The notes: generated from the letters alone by a model not told the origin. A stretch of DNA of 64,000 bases from Melampsora larici-populina 98AG31 (GCF_000204055.1 NW_006768775.1:1519532-1583531); one strand, 5' to 3'. Numbered from the stretch's first letter, positions 47,390-60,901 are shown. Translations and numbers: made by a program.

Positions 47390-47564
47390 GTGTGTAATGA
47401 AATAAACTTGATCGTCAAAGTTGGTGTTGGAGTGGGTTCTGGGAATTTTATAACTTCAAGTCTGAGGAGGTCAATTCACTGATTATACACAGTTGTATAC
47501 ACTTGTCCGGCTAGTAAGCTAGTCGGGGCCAGGGGGTGACGTAAACTTTTTGTGTCTGCTTGTA

Positions 47565-47644
47565 CAAGTAGACACAGAAAAGACATGACACCCTTGGGGC
47601 CAAAAGATCACTACTGGGTGACATATACTTTCTGTGTCTACTTC
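47565..47644. mobile_element. 80-bp mini-element abutting the Tc1/mariner element
   Basis: It starts right after the TA that ends the larger transposon, with CAAGTAGACACAGAAAAGAC and a near-inverse end ...CTTTCTGTGTCTACTTC at 47644, followed by another TA. Its ends are degenerate versions of the larger element's ends (same order: AGACACA, then CACCC/GGGTG). It is essentially two terminal repeats with no interior. Confidence 0.75.
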
Positions 47645-48539
47645 TACACAGCTCCTTTTTGTGCTCTGCCACAACCACAGGGTCCTCATCAACTTAAATG
47701 CTTCCCAGAGCCCAGCAAGCTCAGGCTGCCAGAAAAACCTGGACAAATTTGGTGGTGCTTTTGAAGGTTCAAATTTGTCCATCCCAAAATGGAACACTCA
47801 ACTCTGACATACAATCATGATCAGCAAGTCAAGGCAATGAGTAAGTTGAAAGGCAAATTGAATTGTGTGCAATGTAAACATGACAATACCTCTTTAATCT
47901 GGTGTTTAACAGTGTCTTGGTATGGCCTTGGCTCTGGTACAATGCAATTGTGAGTGATTCATTATGAGGAATTTCAAAACTAAAAAATAAAGACATGAAT
48001 ACTCACATCAGAATATTAATAGACATCTGAACAATGCCAAATACACCTCAGTGACACACAATGTCAAAGTTGTAGTTCCTCAAGGGCTAGAGGCTACCAC
48101 TGTTGAGAACACTGAGCTCCAATGGGTGGAAGGCAATTCTTTTTGGGTGTCCCTTTGGAATTCCCTTTGGAATTCTAGGCATAACAGATCTGAGGTATTT
48201 GGCAGGACTGAAGATGGCAGATAGAAACAAGCAGAAAATGGGATATGATATTAATAGTCAAAACTTAAACATACTGCTGGGAAAAGATTTGAAGGAGGTA
48301 AAGTAAAAAGAAGATATCCTCAAGGTATATAAGGACAAAACGGGGCTCACCATGTGTCAAGACTTCTATCTAGAACTCTGATTTCCTTCATTATATTGGA
48401 GTTCACTGATGCCAGAGACATATCTTGATGTAGCTGTTGAGATGCGGAGCCATCAAAAGGAATCAGATTGAACAACTCAATGACTGCAAAGCCACACCTC
48501 TGGGATTATGGAGTTGTTGGCCCGGCCAAATCAACAATG
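47645..48539. other. Repeat region
   Basis: No supportable gene. Confidence 0.4.
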
Positions 48540-48745
48540 GATTGGGTGACCCAAAGAAATCAGTACATGACAATGAAGGCTTGAGGAAACGGTATGGTGG
48601 GAGGGTATTGCTATTGAAATAGTTGCCCAAAGGAAAGATTGGATTGGGTGACCAAAAGAGATTAACACGAGGCAATGAAGGCTTAAGGAAAAGGGTTGGT
48701 GGAGTGTGGATCAAGGGTATTGATATAGAAATCTTGATGATGAAC
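48540..48745. repeat. Tandem duplication, about 112-bp unit
   Basis: GGATTGGGTGACC begins at 48540 and again near 48653. Both copies continue with CAATGAAGGCTT and GGTGG blocks at the same spacing, with about 80 percent identity by eye. Confidence 0.7.
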
Positions 48746-50406
48746 CAATGAGGATAAGATATTGTAGTAGTACTCATTCAAACAAGGTGTGGGCTGGAAT
48801 CTGAGATACAATGAGTATTTGGCACAGAGGGGGGTAGGGCCCATGCAAGTATGTGGGACCCTTTTGGACTAACAAATGAGTTGTACAGCTGCCTGTACAA
48901 CTCTGTCAGTAGCTGTCACTCTCAACCAAGATTATGATACACCTCCATCATGCCATGCCACCCAAAATGTGAGCCTTCACATATCCCCTAACCCTTCTCT
49001 TCTGGCAAAAGCTTGCCTGGGTATTCCCTAAACACTCTCCGCTCTGAGCTCAGATCTGTAACAGATGTGTGAAAACCAATAAACTTGTTCTCCACCATCT
49101 TTGACTCCTTTCAGGAGGCTTCTCAGAGGTGCAAAACCGGTTGGTCAAAATATTGCCCAACCCCTAGTGTGGTTGGACCATAAACAATTGGACTGCAGCC
49201 TGCGGGGTTCAGACTGTACCACACCACACCACTGGCCGTATTTCTACATGGGGTGTGTTGTTGCTAAGCTTACCTGCCAGACTTGTGCATGTGTGCACTA
49301 TTAGCTATATGTAACTCATTGAGTTGTTTCACGTTCCATACTCAGATTTTTGACACTTTCCTGGTCATGTGGAACCATCATGGTATCTTACAATCTGCAG
49401 ACATGAAATCTTCACAATTTGATATTCAACTACGCTATACAAGGGGTATGACTTATCTTGAAGGGGCAGTCCCAGTCCCAGCCCAACCAGGCCTCTATGA
49501 CCCAAAGAGCCTGCGCCAGTGGGAGTTGAGGGCTGTCAAACCAAAGATCTGACCAAAATGTGATTGATTTCACAAAAAAAGTGAGATAACAATAGCAAAA
49601 AGTTTGGTTCTTTTGTATTGACCTGTCATTCATGTTGCCAGTAGTGACCATAAGGTACCATGATTGAGAAAGACAATAGTTTATCTACAAAACCTCCCAA
49701 CAATGACCTCTTTGGGGTTATTCCTTGGAGCTTTCAAAGGTACATGAGTATACCCATTCTTTGGCAATATAACTCAATAGATTAAGAAATGATGTGGCCC
49801 TGGGCCAATATTCTAGTTACTTCAAGTTCAAGGCTGAGACCGGGGCTCAGCCAAAGATCACTTGGGCTGAAGAGGTCCAGCCTAGAAAATAGCGGGGTCA
49901 GTGAAGGTTTGGAACTTTGTGTGCAGGTGTCAATCAGCTCAACAGGTTTCCCTAATCAATGCTACATTCATGACATGGCATTTCAACTGTTGATGTTGAT
50001 TGAAAAGAGGTAAAGGACATTGTAAGTATAACATTGATCATTTTACAATATTTCAGGTAATATGCATGTTGTCTGTTTATGACCAAGTAAAGTGATAAAG
50101 AAGCCGTAAGTCAAAGAGAAATCAGGCACTAACAGAACATGCCTTAAACAAGACGTACAATGTTCTCCAAAGATAAAGATGAAGAGTGAGAGGGAAGAAC
50201 GAGTATAAAATGTCAATATAACTAATACGACGGAGCAGAAAAAACGTAATATGGAAAATGTTTCTGTAGTGTACAAGACAAATAGTGATTATTACAACCT
50301 CGTGATTCAAACAAGCGATCCGAAACAAAGACGTACAAATAAAGCCAACATACGATGAAAGATGAAAAGTTAGGTTGATCATGATCACATCGAATCAATA
50401 TAAAGA
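48746..50406. other. Repeat region with a MITE-like end
   Basis: No supportable gene. At 49131-49164 the sequence GCAAAACCGGTTGGTC then GCCCAACCCC matches the right end of the 16002-16528 MITE, and the 30 bp before it (TTTGACTC...CTTCTCA) is also related. No matching left end is clear upstream, so the copy is truncated or diverged. Confidence 0.55.
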
Positions 50407-51610
50407 TCACCAAACAAATAGGCGTTTGTCAGTCGTCCCAGAACCTCCTCCTCGAGGAGAGTTCTGATATTGAGATGGGTTATTCGGATTAGACTGTCGT
50501 TGAAAAGAAGATTGTTTGGTTCTAGCTATCCTTTTCTCCGATTCATGACGGATCCAAGATAAAGCGTCTGTAAGATCGCGTTTAGTAATTTGTTCGACCT
50601 CAATACCAAAGAGCGGTGCCCATTCGAGCATCAGAGCACCGGATCTATCCATCTGTGGATCTGCTCCTGGTACCGGTCCATGGGTATGAGACGTCGGATG
50701 TTGAGCTGATGTGCCGTTTGAGGTAGACGTGGTTTCAGGTTTGGTCGGTGTGTTGGTTTCGGGCGGAACATATACAGCCAGGGTACAATGATAAGGCTCT
50801 CCAGTTTCTTGTGATTGTTGCCAATGCGCACACTGCAGTACTGAACGAAGTCGACGTGGCATGTCTGTACCGTCGAGGGCACGTTGCGTGGTGTTATCTT
50901 CGTCAAGGATTTCAGTGATACTGATGACATCCATAGGTGGGGGTATAAAGCCTTTTCTGAGTTCGTCCCATGAACATTCCTCACCAGTCACTTGCGGTGA
51001 GAAACTTTGAGAAGCTCTTCCTCGCGAGGCCGGCAGTTTCTGGAATTGATGATCTAACCAATCTGTAGCATCACGCACAAGGCCACGAATGGGACGAGGG
51101 TACGTTTTCAATAAATCAAGAGTTGAGATAACTAGAGTAGGTCGATTGATTAGCTGAATCACCAATAAATCGGACAAGTCTAGTAAAAAAGATCTTACCA
51201 TCTAAAGGAATTACAATTCGATATTTTCCTTCGGCTTTCCATCTTTTCAGGACTGGAAGCGCAAAGATCAAGATGGAAGTGTCGATGATCTTGATTTGTG
51301 TCGGACCTTTCTCTTGCCTGGTAAAGCTAGATGAGCCAGCGGGGTTTTGATTGGTATCTGACTTCATCTTGATCTTTCGAGGTGAATCAGCTTGTCTCGT
51401 ACGAGAGGACTGATTACGAGGATGATGAGGTTGATAGATATCCCGACGAAAGGACATGTCATCCAAATTTCTTTCGAGTTGTTGAACTTGATGCTGTAGA
51501 AAAGCAGCACCAAGGGCTCGAGACATTCGTTCACGTTCATCTGAAGTTTTTCCATTCGGGTTAGTTGTTTTATTGTTAGAGTTGTTCGGTTCGATATCTT
51601 GACCGTTCAT
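50407..51610 (-). CDS. PIN-like domain protein
   Basis: Exons 51610-51199 and 51131-50407 give 378 residues; the 67-nt intron joins IPLD | VISTLDLL in phase. Residues about 105-200 look like a PIN-like nuclease domain: KIIDTSILIFALPVLKRW with Asp110 at the usual first acidic site, then YRIVIPLDVISTLDLLK and RDATDWLDHQF. The N-terminus is Asn/Gln/Ser-rich and the tail is Gly/Ser/Pro-rich. The remaining PIN acids are not obvious, so activity is uncertain. The true start may be upstream, as the frame is open to 51694. The substrate is unknown; RNA processing is the usual role of the superfamily. Confidence 0.65.
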
Positions 51611-52898
51611 AGTGATTTTGTCAGATCGTTCAACAGTTGAGTGAATGCGCTTGAATTGATATGGATTTGAAGCGACCGCTTGCGTTGTTCCCAAAGGGCC
51701 TCGGGGCCGGATAACCAGCTTCGAACCCCGGATCAGAGTATCAGTCTTATGCAGTCCGCAAGAAAATATAACACCTGCTTTTTAACTCGTTCAGATTGTA
51801 CCTACTCAAGCTTTTTTGACTGAATCCAGCAGATCACTCAGTATGTATCGGGCTGATTCTCTCTGAAAATCTTCAGGAATTTTCATCTACCTACCTAAAA
51901 AAGCACAAAGTCCAACCTGGCTGTGCTTTACGCACCAAAGGCCCCACACATGATATCCATAGATATTTGTTGAGTGACTTCCCCAGGAAGACTTGCAGAT
52001 GAGAGTATCAAAAAACTAGAGTACATTACAAAAAAATTATTGAAAAAACTGTTTTCAGCAGGATGCCATATGATAGGACAGTTTTATGTGACTTTGCATG
52101 TTCCAAGAATGATATAATGGTGGCGGATCATTGTGTTGTTACAGTTGTTATTGATGATACATTTTCCGCTTTCTTAGGAGAGTTTTGGAAATTGAATTTT
52201 TGGGTTACCATATGCGTTACAACTTATAGGATGAATGATTCACAGTGTCTGTCACTTGGATTGGGCTGACCTCCTTGGCAAGTTTTTGGAATTCACTTTG
52301 GTAGACGGGGTGTAGGTTAGATATGGGAAGAAAGTATACCGGGTGGTTTACAGATTTACCAAGCGGCACCCACCTGAAGCACGGATGATGGTCACAGGCC
52401 GGTTGAGCAAAGTCCCTTGATCGAAATCAAATGGTAGAAAACCGCAAGTATTGCTTGACTTGAGATAGAGGAGCAGTGCGAGAATTCACGTGGTACATAG
52501 AAGTTGAACAGCCCTCAGGAGCTGGGAACAAAAGAAACACGGTAGATTGTTCTTCCTACACATAAATACCAGGGTCACTTCTGTGCACGTGCGCTATACG
52601 AGAGATGGAAAAGATGAAAAACGGATTGAACCTAAGGGGACTCTCCTGAAGATGTTCCATATGTGAATAGTCAGATATATGACTAGAATTCTTTACATAA
52701 ATCCAAGATCTCTTCTCATAAAACCACGTGCAAGGACAAACGAACCGGAGATACAGATACAAGAAAAAGTGAAATTCAGACAAGATATAGAATTGAAGAA
52801 AAAACATCAAGACAACTGATACATAAAAAAAGTAAATTAAAAAGGATTCCATAAAAGATAATAAAAAAAATCATCCTATACTAGCCACAATCTCAATC
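51611..52898. other. Intergenic region
   Basis: No supportable gene; minor frames only. Confidence 0.5.
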
Positions 52899-53958
52899 TT
52901 AATCCTTGAGATCTCCGAGTCTCATCCGCATCACTTTCTTAACAAATCGTTCACATGGATCCCTCAGTAATGGTCTTCCTACCATCCAACACAGTTGAGG
53001 TAGTTCCGGATGATCTGAATGCGAGTCATACGTCACAAATCTAGAGCCGACCCTCAGGACTGTATCGGCTGGTAGCATCGATCGAAGCACATCCACTGAG
53101 TTCTGACGCTCTCGTCCCGGTTCATCCACATCGGCCTCGACACCCGAAGAATGGTGGGTTGTTCTCTCGGAATGTTTCGGACGGCAAAGTGGTAGCCGTG
53201 ATTGCGGGTTGGGTTTTTGGGATCTAGCCCCTCGAGAATGCCTCCTAACACCTTGACCACTTGAGTGTCGATTCTTGGTGTGATTGGAATCTGTCGAGCA
53301 AGCGACTTCACTTTCCGGGTCAAATGGTAGAGCAGATGCGGCCGCGTAGTCCTCCCTCTTCCAGTCAATCATGTTGTGGGGAACCGAGTAAGATGTCACA
53401 TCTAATTGGGATGTCGAGGCGACGGCCGATGTGCGATAAAAAGCGCGAGAGGTAGATTGGGCCGACAGGTGAAACGGCTGAGCCTCATCGTGGTCTTTGA
53501 CGAAGATGAGGGAATGCTGGTTTGGTCTGGATGGGATTTCGTAAGCGAGACGGCGCGCGATCGAGCCAATCTCAGTAGGTGCTGATCCACCGAGTACTAT
53601 TGCGTCGTGGAGGTCGTCTACTTGCTCATCTACCATATTGCCATGCATCTCGAGATGATGAGAGGTCGATGCTGCAGGTTGTCGAATTGGCCCGTGTGCG
53701 ATAGATTCCATCGGTCGTGCAAGAGTCCCTTCCTCGACGCGATGCCTAGTTGGTAGTGCGTTGAAACCTAAAGGGCAACACAATCAGAATGTCGGTCCAA
53801 TCGTTTTCAGTAAAGAGGTAGCTGAAAGTTAACCTACGACTCAAAACCTGCTGGTCATACAACGAGCGAGTATCATAAAGGACACGTTTCGCACACAATG
53901 GGGGGAAGGGTAGAGATGGACCCTGGAAGCAAGAAGTCGATGTGGATTGAGGGTTCAT
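52899..53958 (-). CDS. Hypothetical protein, two exons
   Basis: Exons 53958-53838 and 53767-52899 give 329 residues. The donor GTAGGT at 53837 is chosen over the stronger-looking GTTAAC three bases on because only it keeps frame. The protein starts MNPQSTSTSCFQ, is Ser/His/Arg-rich through the middle (repeats of HSS, RHS), and has a compact C-terminus (PADTVLRVGSRFVTYD, CWMVGRPLLRDPCERFVKK) that may be the folded part. There is no signal peptide or membrane helix. Family unknown. Confidence 0.6.
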
Positions 53959-55348
53959 TTTGGAATGAAGCGGAGAATGTGAGTGATAGGATGAAGAGGA
54001 TGAAATTGTTCTGTGATATGGATGATAGTACAAGATGAGAATTGAGAAAGTCTGATACTAGAAAAGATGATATTGAGGATATGATATCGAGGATATGATA
54101 AATATTCAAATGATAGCTTTGGAGATGATATAAGAACTCATAAGCTGAACGATAAATGTGTGCTGGGAATAAAGATTCGGAGGGTTATGGTGCCCTTTAT
54201 ATAGGGCAGAACAGAAAGAATCACATCCGAAACCAGTCGCGTCCTGCTTTCTATCTTCTCAACTTGATTCGTCTTCGTCATTCCGCCCTTCCCAAACGCA
54301 TGTTGGGCCATAAAAGAGAGCTCTCGATTGGCTCGGCAATGTCACATTCCTCACCGATCGCAAAAAGTTACTATTGCCACCACTTTTGATAGAGCCAGAG
54401 ACTCATAGCGTCAAGTGCATTGTCCATTTTGAGCAGCCATCTCTTTCGTGCCTTTTCCTTGTAGGAAAGGCGCGTCCTCATCGTAGAAATTTACACCGAA
54501 GTTTAACCACAACGATAGAGAACCCATGATTGATTAAGAGTGCAGCTTTCCAAGGGGAAGGTTTTGATTTGTCATCAGTTTAAAGGTAAACAAAATGATT
54601 AGCAGGTCCGCAAGGTTTGTAGCAATGTAGATGGCGCGCTTCGCATGCTTCGACAGCTCATCGGCCCTCTCATCGTTGAGCAAATAGTGCAGCTATCCCC
54701 AACCATGAACACGCCATCCCTCTTCCGGAGGACCGGGAATCAGTGCACACGCACCTCATGAATCTTCTTGTTTCATTTCCCAGCTATCCTCAGTGACTAA
54801 GATTTACGTGGCTCTATAACATAAGTCACACGATCAGTGACTCTTAAGAAATCGTTCGCACTGGCAAAGGCTGACTGAGCCATCGTCTTAGTTGTCGATA
54901 AAGTTACAAAGATCTTGTAGTTGCAAAAATATAGATTCAAAAATATGTCCATCTTGGAGGAGTGAGATACATGGTATTTTGGATTTGATCAGAACGATGA
55001 CAAAACTGATATATAATCCAAACCAATCATTTCTTGTTTGCTTTCTCTTCAAACCATCCTTTGAATTCCGATTAACTGAAAGACATCATACCTCTATAAC
55101 ACCATGAATCATTCCTCACCTTTTTATATAAATCAAAAATTCCCAATTCCTTAAATGATAAAACACTACAAAGCAAGTATCGGGAAAAAGACCTGATCAA
55201 AAAAGAAAAACTCAATTGCTTAAACAAAACAAAACTCTACTACAACTAAACCCAAACCCACATTTCGTTTGTTCTTCTATACAAAATCAATAAATTACAA
55301 AACCATATCTAGGAAATAATTTTGATCTCAATGGAATCATTTTCAAAA
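53959..55348. other. Intergenic region
   Basis: Upstream region of the preceding minus-strand gene (AT-rich with GATATG repeats near 54070-54100) and downstream flank of TRS120. A small hairpin GCCTTTTCCT..AGGAAAGGC lies near 54450. No gene supported. Confidence 0.5.
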
Positions 55349-58300
55349 TCAAACCACTTGAATTTCAAACTTATAAAAATTAATCACTTGATCATTTTCC
55401 CAAACTTTAATGTAACTTTCAACTTTACCTAATCCAATCCCAATTAAATTCCTTTTAATTTCAAAGCTTTCATCAACTTTTAAAACTTTCATCATCTTTT
55501 TTAAATCTTTACCCGCTTGTTTTTCTTGATAATTTATTTGTTGTCCATTTATTAATAAAATCTCTTCATTACTAACTCTAATTTCAAATCCGATTCTCAT
55601 TTCTCGTTCTATTCAAATCCCCAAACCCAAATATATAAGTAAAAGTGAAGACTTTAAAGGAACATGTAAAGATGAAAACTAACGAGTTCGATTAGTGAAC
55701 CTAATCACCATTTCAACAAATTCTTCAATTTGTATACACTTGATCAAATCAAGATTCAAGACCGAAATTTCAATTTCTTTAGACTTTAAAACTTTTACCA
55801 TCCCTTGATCGAATCTACGATTCATACTTCTAAGATCTAATTCTCCTTTTCTAATCCCTCCAATCTATTCAAAGACCCAAATTTCAAAGATCCCTCATCA
55901 ATCAAATAATACAAAGAACTCCAAAAAAACAAAACCAAAGTAAACTTACCTCGTTCCATGAAACTTGAATCGATTCTAAAAGTTTCTCTCGAATCCAAAA
56001 AGCTTCATTCCTAGCCAAACTATCTTTTTCAAAATCATGATCATCTTCATCATCTTGATTAGTAGAACTAGCCACAATAAATTGTCGATTAGAATCCAAA
56101 GATGGAATCGGGACTTGAACTTCAGATTCAGTTAAAGTAATCTTTTTGATCGTAGTAAAGATCCTAAGTTTCAAATAGTCAAAAGCAGTTAGAGAACTCA
56201 AGAAGAGATGTTGAAAAATAATGATAGAGACAAAGAAGAGACACAAACAAGACAGTTGATCCTGCCTCTACCCTTTGTTTTCCTACTACACAATCATCTA
56301 CATCTAATAATCCCAGATCAAAGACCATAAAAGATATCAGCTCACAAGCCGTCGAATATTAAATTGAGTAAAGAGAGAAAACTGACTATCAAATCCAACT
56401 TCTAAAGCTTTCCCATTCCCCACCACATTCTTAACCTTAATCCCAACCCAACATTTTTCTGTAACATCCATCTCATCCTCCCAAACCAAAAAATCCACAA
56501 TCTCTAAAACCTTAAGAACAGTCACACGAATCTCTTCTTTACATTCTCTCATCCAATTCCCTCCTTCAAGTCCACCATACCTAACTAAAACTTGTGCAGA
56601 TCCAAGTCCAATCTTACCAATGACTTGAATTCGAATCTCTTCTTGATCATTTGTGATTTCATCTTGAACGATTAATGAAGGTCGATGAAACAATTCAAAT
56701 TCAAGATGATAAATTTCTTCAGTTGAGAAAATCTTAGATAAAGATGATCTTTTAAGTTCTTGTTTAATTCTTAATTGTCTATCATCTATCACTTCTACTT
56801 CTTTCCAACCAATCCTTACCTTTGATTCATTCTCAATCTCAAATTCAATCATCACTCTTTTTTCAAACAAAATCATCCAAACAAATCGCATCAGAAAGAA
56901 AAACTCATGGCTGAACTCATCTAATCTAAACTAAGTTAAATCAAACTCACTTTTCGCCATCCCAAATCGTCAAGTGTCTCTCTACAAGGTTTTTACTCAA
57001 TGGAATCACTTTCAAGACCGGTAATCGATCCACAACCAAACATTCCATATACTGATCTTCTTTCTTTTTCTTTTGATTCCCTATCACCATAGGAACCAAA
57101 AACTCTCTCGAAACCAAATTCACAGCACTACCTAAATCAATCCAAGTTCCTTTGACAAACAAACTTCCAACTTCTTGAGGCGAGCAGGTTAATTTGATCG
57201 TCTTGATTGAAGATGGACCGATCCTAATTGAATGACGTTGAGAAGAGACATGAACTCCTGTCGTACTAAAACAGAGTCAGTATATGCCACACTAACTACT
57301 ACACTTTGTGAACAAAAAAATCTCAAACACCTTAATCTAATATTTGAAATCTCCAATTCAAATAACAATGGATTTTGTAAAGTGATCAAAAAAACCGCAG
57401 GTTCTCCAACCACCAAAGTACCGATTTTTTTAGACAATCTAGAATTCAAAGTTCCAAGTTTCATAGAATTTTGTAGTGGAGCATAAAAAAATGTAGAACT
57501 TTTTAGATTCGAATTAAGGATTGGATTTGATTTTTTCAAAAGTTTAGGAATCGGTTCAAGTCTTTTACTAAGCCTACAAATCAAACCAAAAAAGAAACAT
57601 TCACAAAGAAAGATCAGAATCAAAAAAGAAAAGAAAAAGTGAAAGGAAAAGGAATTGAAAGGCAAAAGGAAGTGACTCAAAAACGACATAAGTTCAATAG
57701 CTAAAATCATTTTTTCAGGACCCCACCAAATCGAATGTGATTCATCAATTTTTACTTGATTTAAAAGTTTAGGAATTTGATCCATTAATTTTAAACTATC
57801 TTCCATAATTGATTGATTCGAATTTTCATCAATTTCATCATTTTTAATTTGAGATTGAAGTAATTTAGAAAGTTTAAGATTCAGTTTTAATAAACCAAAT
57901 TCATCTGAAATCATTTCTGCAAGGATAATTCCATCTTTGATTAAACCTATTTTGATATCTAACCAACCTGATTCTTCTACTTCTTCTATTGAAGTACCTT
58001 CTGTAAGATCAGTGTCAATTTGAACTTTGTATACTTTAAAGATTTCGTTCATCAATCGAGTCAAGTTTTTGGCTTGTTGATGAAGTTGATGATGATTTAA
58101 GTTTTGAAGCATCACACCAATCAATTCACGTTTCATCCATGCTGCTTTCCTTTGATAATCAATCTGATCATACCAATAGATCAGTTGAGTCAAACTTCGA
58201 ATCCGATCACTCGGTACTAAGCTGACCAATTCAGGAATATAAACTCTAGAAGCAAGCTCAGAAATCGAACTTCGAGTCAGAGAAATCAAATTTCCGTCTT

Positions 58301-59921
58301 CTCTTTTCTTCCGATCATCTTTTCCTACTGTGGATCTTGTAGTTGATGTTCCACTGCTCTTAAATCCAAATAAACTCCAAAGAGCTTCATGGATCGGTTT
58401 AGATTCATGATAAGCTTTCCAAAGCGTTCCACGTATGGTAAGTAAACGTAAACCGGTTTGAACATAAATAATGGGTGGTAAATGATCTGATGAGTTAGGA
58501 TCGAGTTTCATAGGTTTTGAATATATGCCTAAAGCCTGCTCATAGCTATCAAACACTTCATTAATCAATGAGACAAGATTAAGCCCAGGATCGGCAGATG
58601 TGTTGGTATTTGTAGAACTGGAATCAACTTGATGGTGATCATGGATGTGAATCATCACTTTGGTCAAACTTAATCTTTCTAGAGCTGAAGCTAACCAAAC
58701 TAAATCATTTGAAGTTCGTGAAATCGAAATCGCTTGAGTATAAAGTTTAACAGCTTCATCAAGTTCACCAATCATTAAACATAAATCTGCATCAAACTTC
58801 TTGATTCGACCCGAGAGTTTCTTACGTGTACGTGAGTCGATGACAAGCGAAGTAGGTCTAGGGTTACTGAGAGGACTGGTAGCAGATTGAGATGGTGATA
58901 ATGAGTCACTGTATGCTCTATGTGGTTTCTGTAAAGATTGAGAGTTGAGACTTGGAGATAAAGATCTAGGATATGAAGTTTGAGCATTTAGACTCAATGA
59001 ATGCGTAGTATGTTGAGGACGTGGTGAGGCAGGAGGAGTGGCAGTTTGAGATGGTAAAGGGTTTTCCACATCAGTGAGTAGATGCGCAACAGGTTGACGT
59101 GCCTTTGGAGCTGCTTGAATTGGTTTTTGAAAATGATGGGTTCGAGAAGGAGAAGATGATGTTGATGAAGTAGTTTGATGATTGTGATTAGGATGAGTAT
59201 TGAAAGATGAAGCCAATGGTGGAATGAGTGGAAGTAAATCAAAGATAGTTTCATGAATTGAAGGATGTGGACTGTTTAAAGTCGAAATTGATGAAAGTAA
59301 ACTTGATAAATGTCGAAATCGAATGATCAGATCAGAAGCAAAATCGGCCATCAATCGATTCACGTAAAATGATTGATCACCAATATGTGGTATGATGACC
59401 AGACCATCAACATTATCAGCCTGAGAATCGATTGGATTAAAACCAAAACATTTAGCTAAGAGCGTACGAGGATAATGAGTTTCAAGATTAGATTTAAATG
59501 AATTATATGCATCTTGAAGTGATTGAGGTTGAGGTTGATGAGATGATGATGATGACCATTCTCGACAATCGATGATTCCAATCACACCAATCAAATGTCG
59601 ATGTGGTTCAAATGTTTTCAAATGATTAGATTCACTCGTTAATGTTTGATGACTGTTACTATAAGAAGCATAGTTATTTAAAAAGTTAAATTGAATTTGA
59701 TTTGAACTTGATGATGATGAGTGGTGATTGAATTGAGTTTGATGTTGATGCTGAGGAAGATTGATTAGTTCTTGAGATGAGAATGAACTGAATTGTTCAA
59801 AGATTGCCACTTGTTCTTCATAAATTGACCTTTTGATAGGTTGGATTGGTAATAATAAAATAGAAATTGAAACTATTGATCTTAAGCTGTTCAATGAACT
59901 TTCTTTCTCCATCTCTATCAT
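55349..59921 (-). CDS. TRS120: TRAPP II complex subunit Trs120 (TRAPPC9)
   Basis: Subunit of the TRAPP II Rab exchange factor, acting at the trans-Golgi. Exons 59921-57688, 57573-57331, 57265-56951, 56856-56346, 56163-55950, 55864-55684 and 55608-55349, about 1318 residues, the family's normal size. The start ISILLLPIQPIKRSIYEEQ matches the Trs120 N-terminus. A tetratricopeptide-like block follows (DADLCLMIGELDEAVKLYTQ). The C-terminal Ig-like beta regions include LEISNIRLS|TTGVHVSSQ and VSWNE|IGGIRKGELDLR. Splicing removes a Phe-rich stretch (57574-57687) that would otherwise look like a membrane helix. The 56346/56163 join does not keep phase in my model, so an exon border there is wrong or a microexon is missed. 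Confidence 0.88.
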
Positions 59922-60901
59922 CCTCTCATTCCAATCATCAACTTGTTAATAAGTAACCCCCTGATAAACTTCAATCCTTCATTTCAGTTCAATTCATCTT
60001 CAGGTTTCGCGGTGGTTTGATGATGTTGATCGACTTTTCTTGGATTGCTTGCTGTATCGATCGACAGAACGCGTTGTGGTTGTAGTTTCTTGAATCTTGA
60101 TCGAGCTCAGCATTTCTGCTGAGCCTACCCGATCTTGGCCCTGATCTCTGAGCGCGGCCCATTGGGAGCGCGCCGGACCGGATCCGAGCAAATACACCGA
60201 GGGCGATAGACCCTGGCTTGATCGGGGCTTCAAGGTCGGACTTGATCACTGCGGTGGGCATGCAGCAGCAGACACGGTAGAGCACGGCAGACCACAGAGA
60301 TTTTGGAGGTGCAGCCCCGGCTCCAGTCTCATTGTACATACCAATTTGATCAGCTCCTTCAAGAAAGCCTACCACCCATCAATCAAGTGTAATACTTCTC
60401 TTGTAACCATTTAACCAGGCTCCCTTCATACTTATCTTCTGGATGGGGTTTTGTAAATATTCAACTGACAGTGATACCTGGAGTGGAGCGGTATATCCTA
60501 CTATAGACCTTCTTGAGATTCAACAGTTCTCAAAGAATTTGTGGGCCGTGAATCTGATACCAGGGTAAAGCCCAGTAAACATATTCTGAAGAACCGCACA
60601 CCAATCACACACTACACGGTAACAGTGATTTGAAAAATCAGGACAGCCAGTGAGGGTATGAGTCCAATTCAATCCAGTCTCCTTACATCTCAAGTTGGAA
60701 ATTGAATGTATTATCAGATTTTCCGGTGATATCAAAACTTCCAATTGATAGTAACTGAGTCAAGTGGTACACTGATTTGTATTCCTCATAATCGTGACCT
60801 CTCGTTCCATAATCATCCCACAGCAATCTCTCCCGTTAATTTAAACCAAAAAAAAAATCGAGCACACCAAAGAAAAAACGCATACATTTTGTTTTACAGC
60901 T
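59922..60901. other. Intergenic region with GC-rich island
   Basis: Upstream flank of TRS120 and 3' flank of ICE2. About 60100-60340 is abruptly GC-rich and open on the minus strand for 128 codons (59989-60375), but the protein resembles nothing I know. I do not call it a gene. Confidence 0.45.

Larger units (their letters stand above)
45364..47562 (-). mobile_element. Tc1/mariner-family transposon, inactive, 2.2 kb
   Basis: Perfect inverted ends of about 43 bp begin CAAGCAGACACAAAAAGTTT at 45364 and close at 47562; similarity runs on to about 70 bp. TA dinucleotides flank it at 45362-45363 and 47563-47564, the Tc1/mariner target duplication. Inside are a minus-strand transposase remnant, a nested MITE and a tandem repeat (listed separately). 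Such identical ends around a mutated gene suggest fairly recent movement, perhaps in trans, or conversion of the ends. Confidence 0.93.

Noticed and set aside
57574..57687. Phe-rich hydrophobic segment in the long TRS120 frame, resembling a membrane helix
   Set aside because: It is an in-frame intron; removing it joins IEL to LSKRLEP as the family expects.
59989..60375. 128-codon minus-strand frame in the GC-rich island
   Set aside because: No family likeness, no splice context; GC-rich DNA makes long chance frames.
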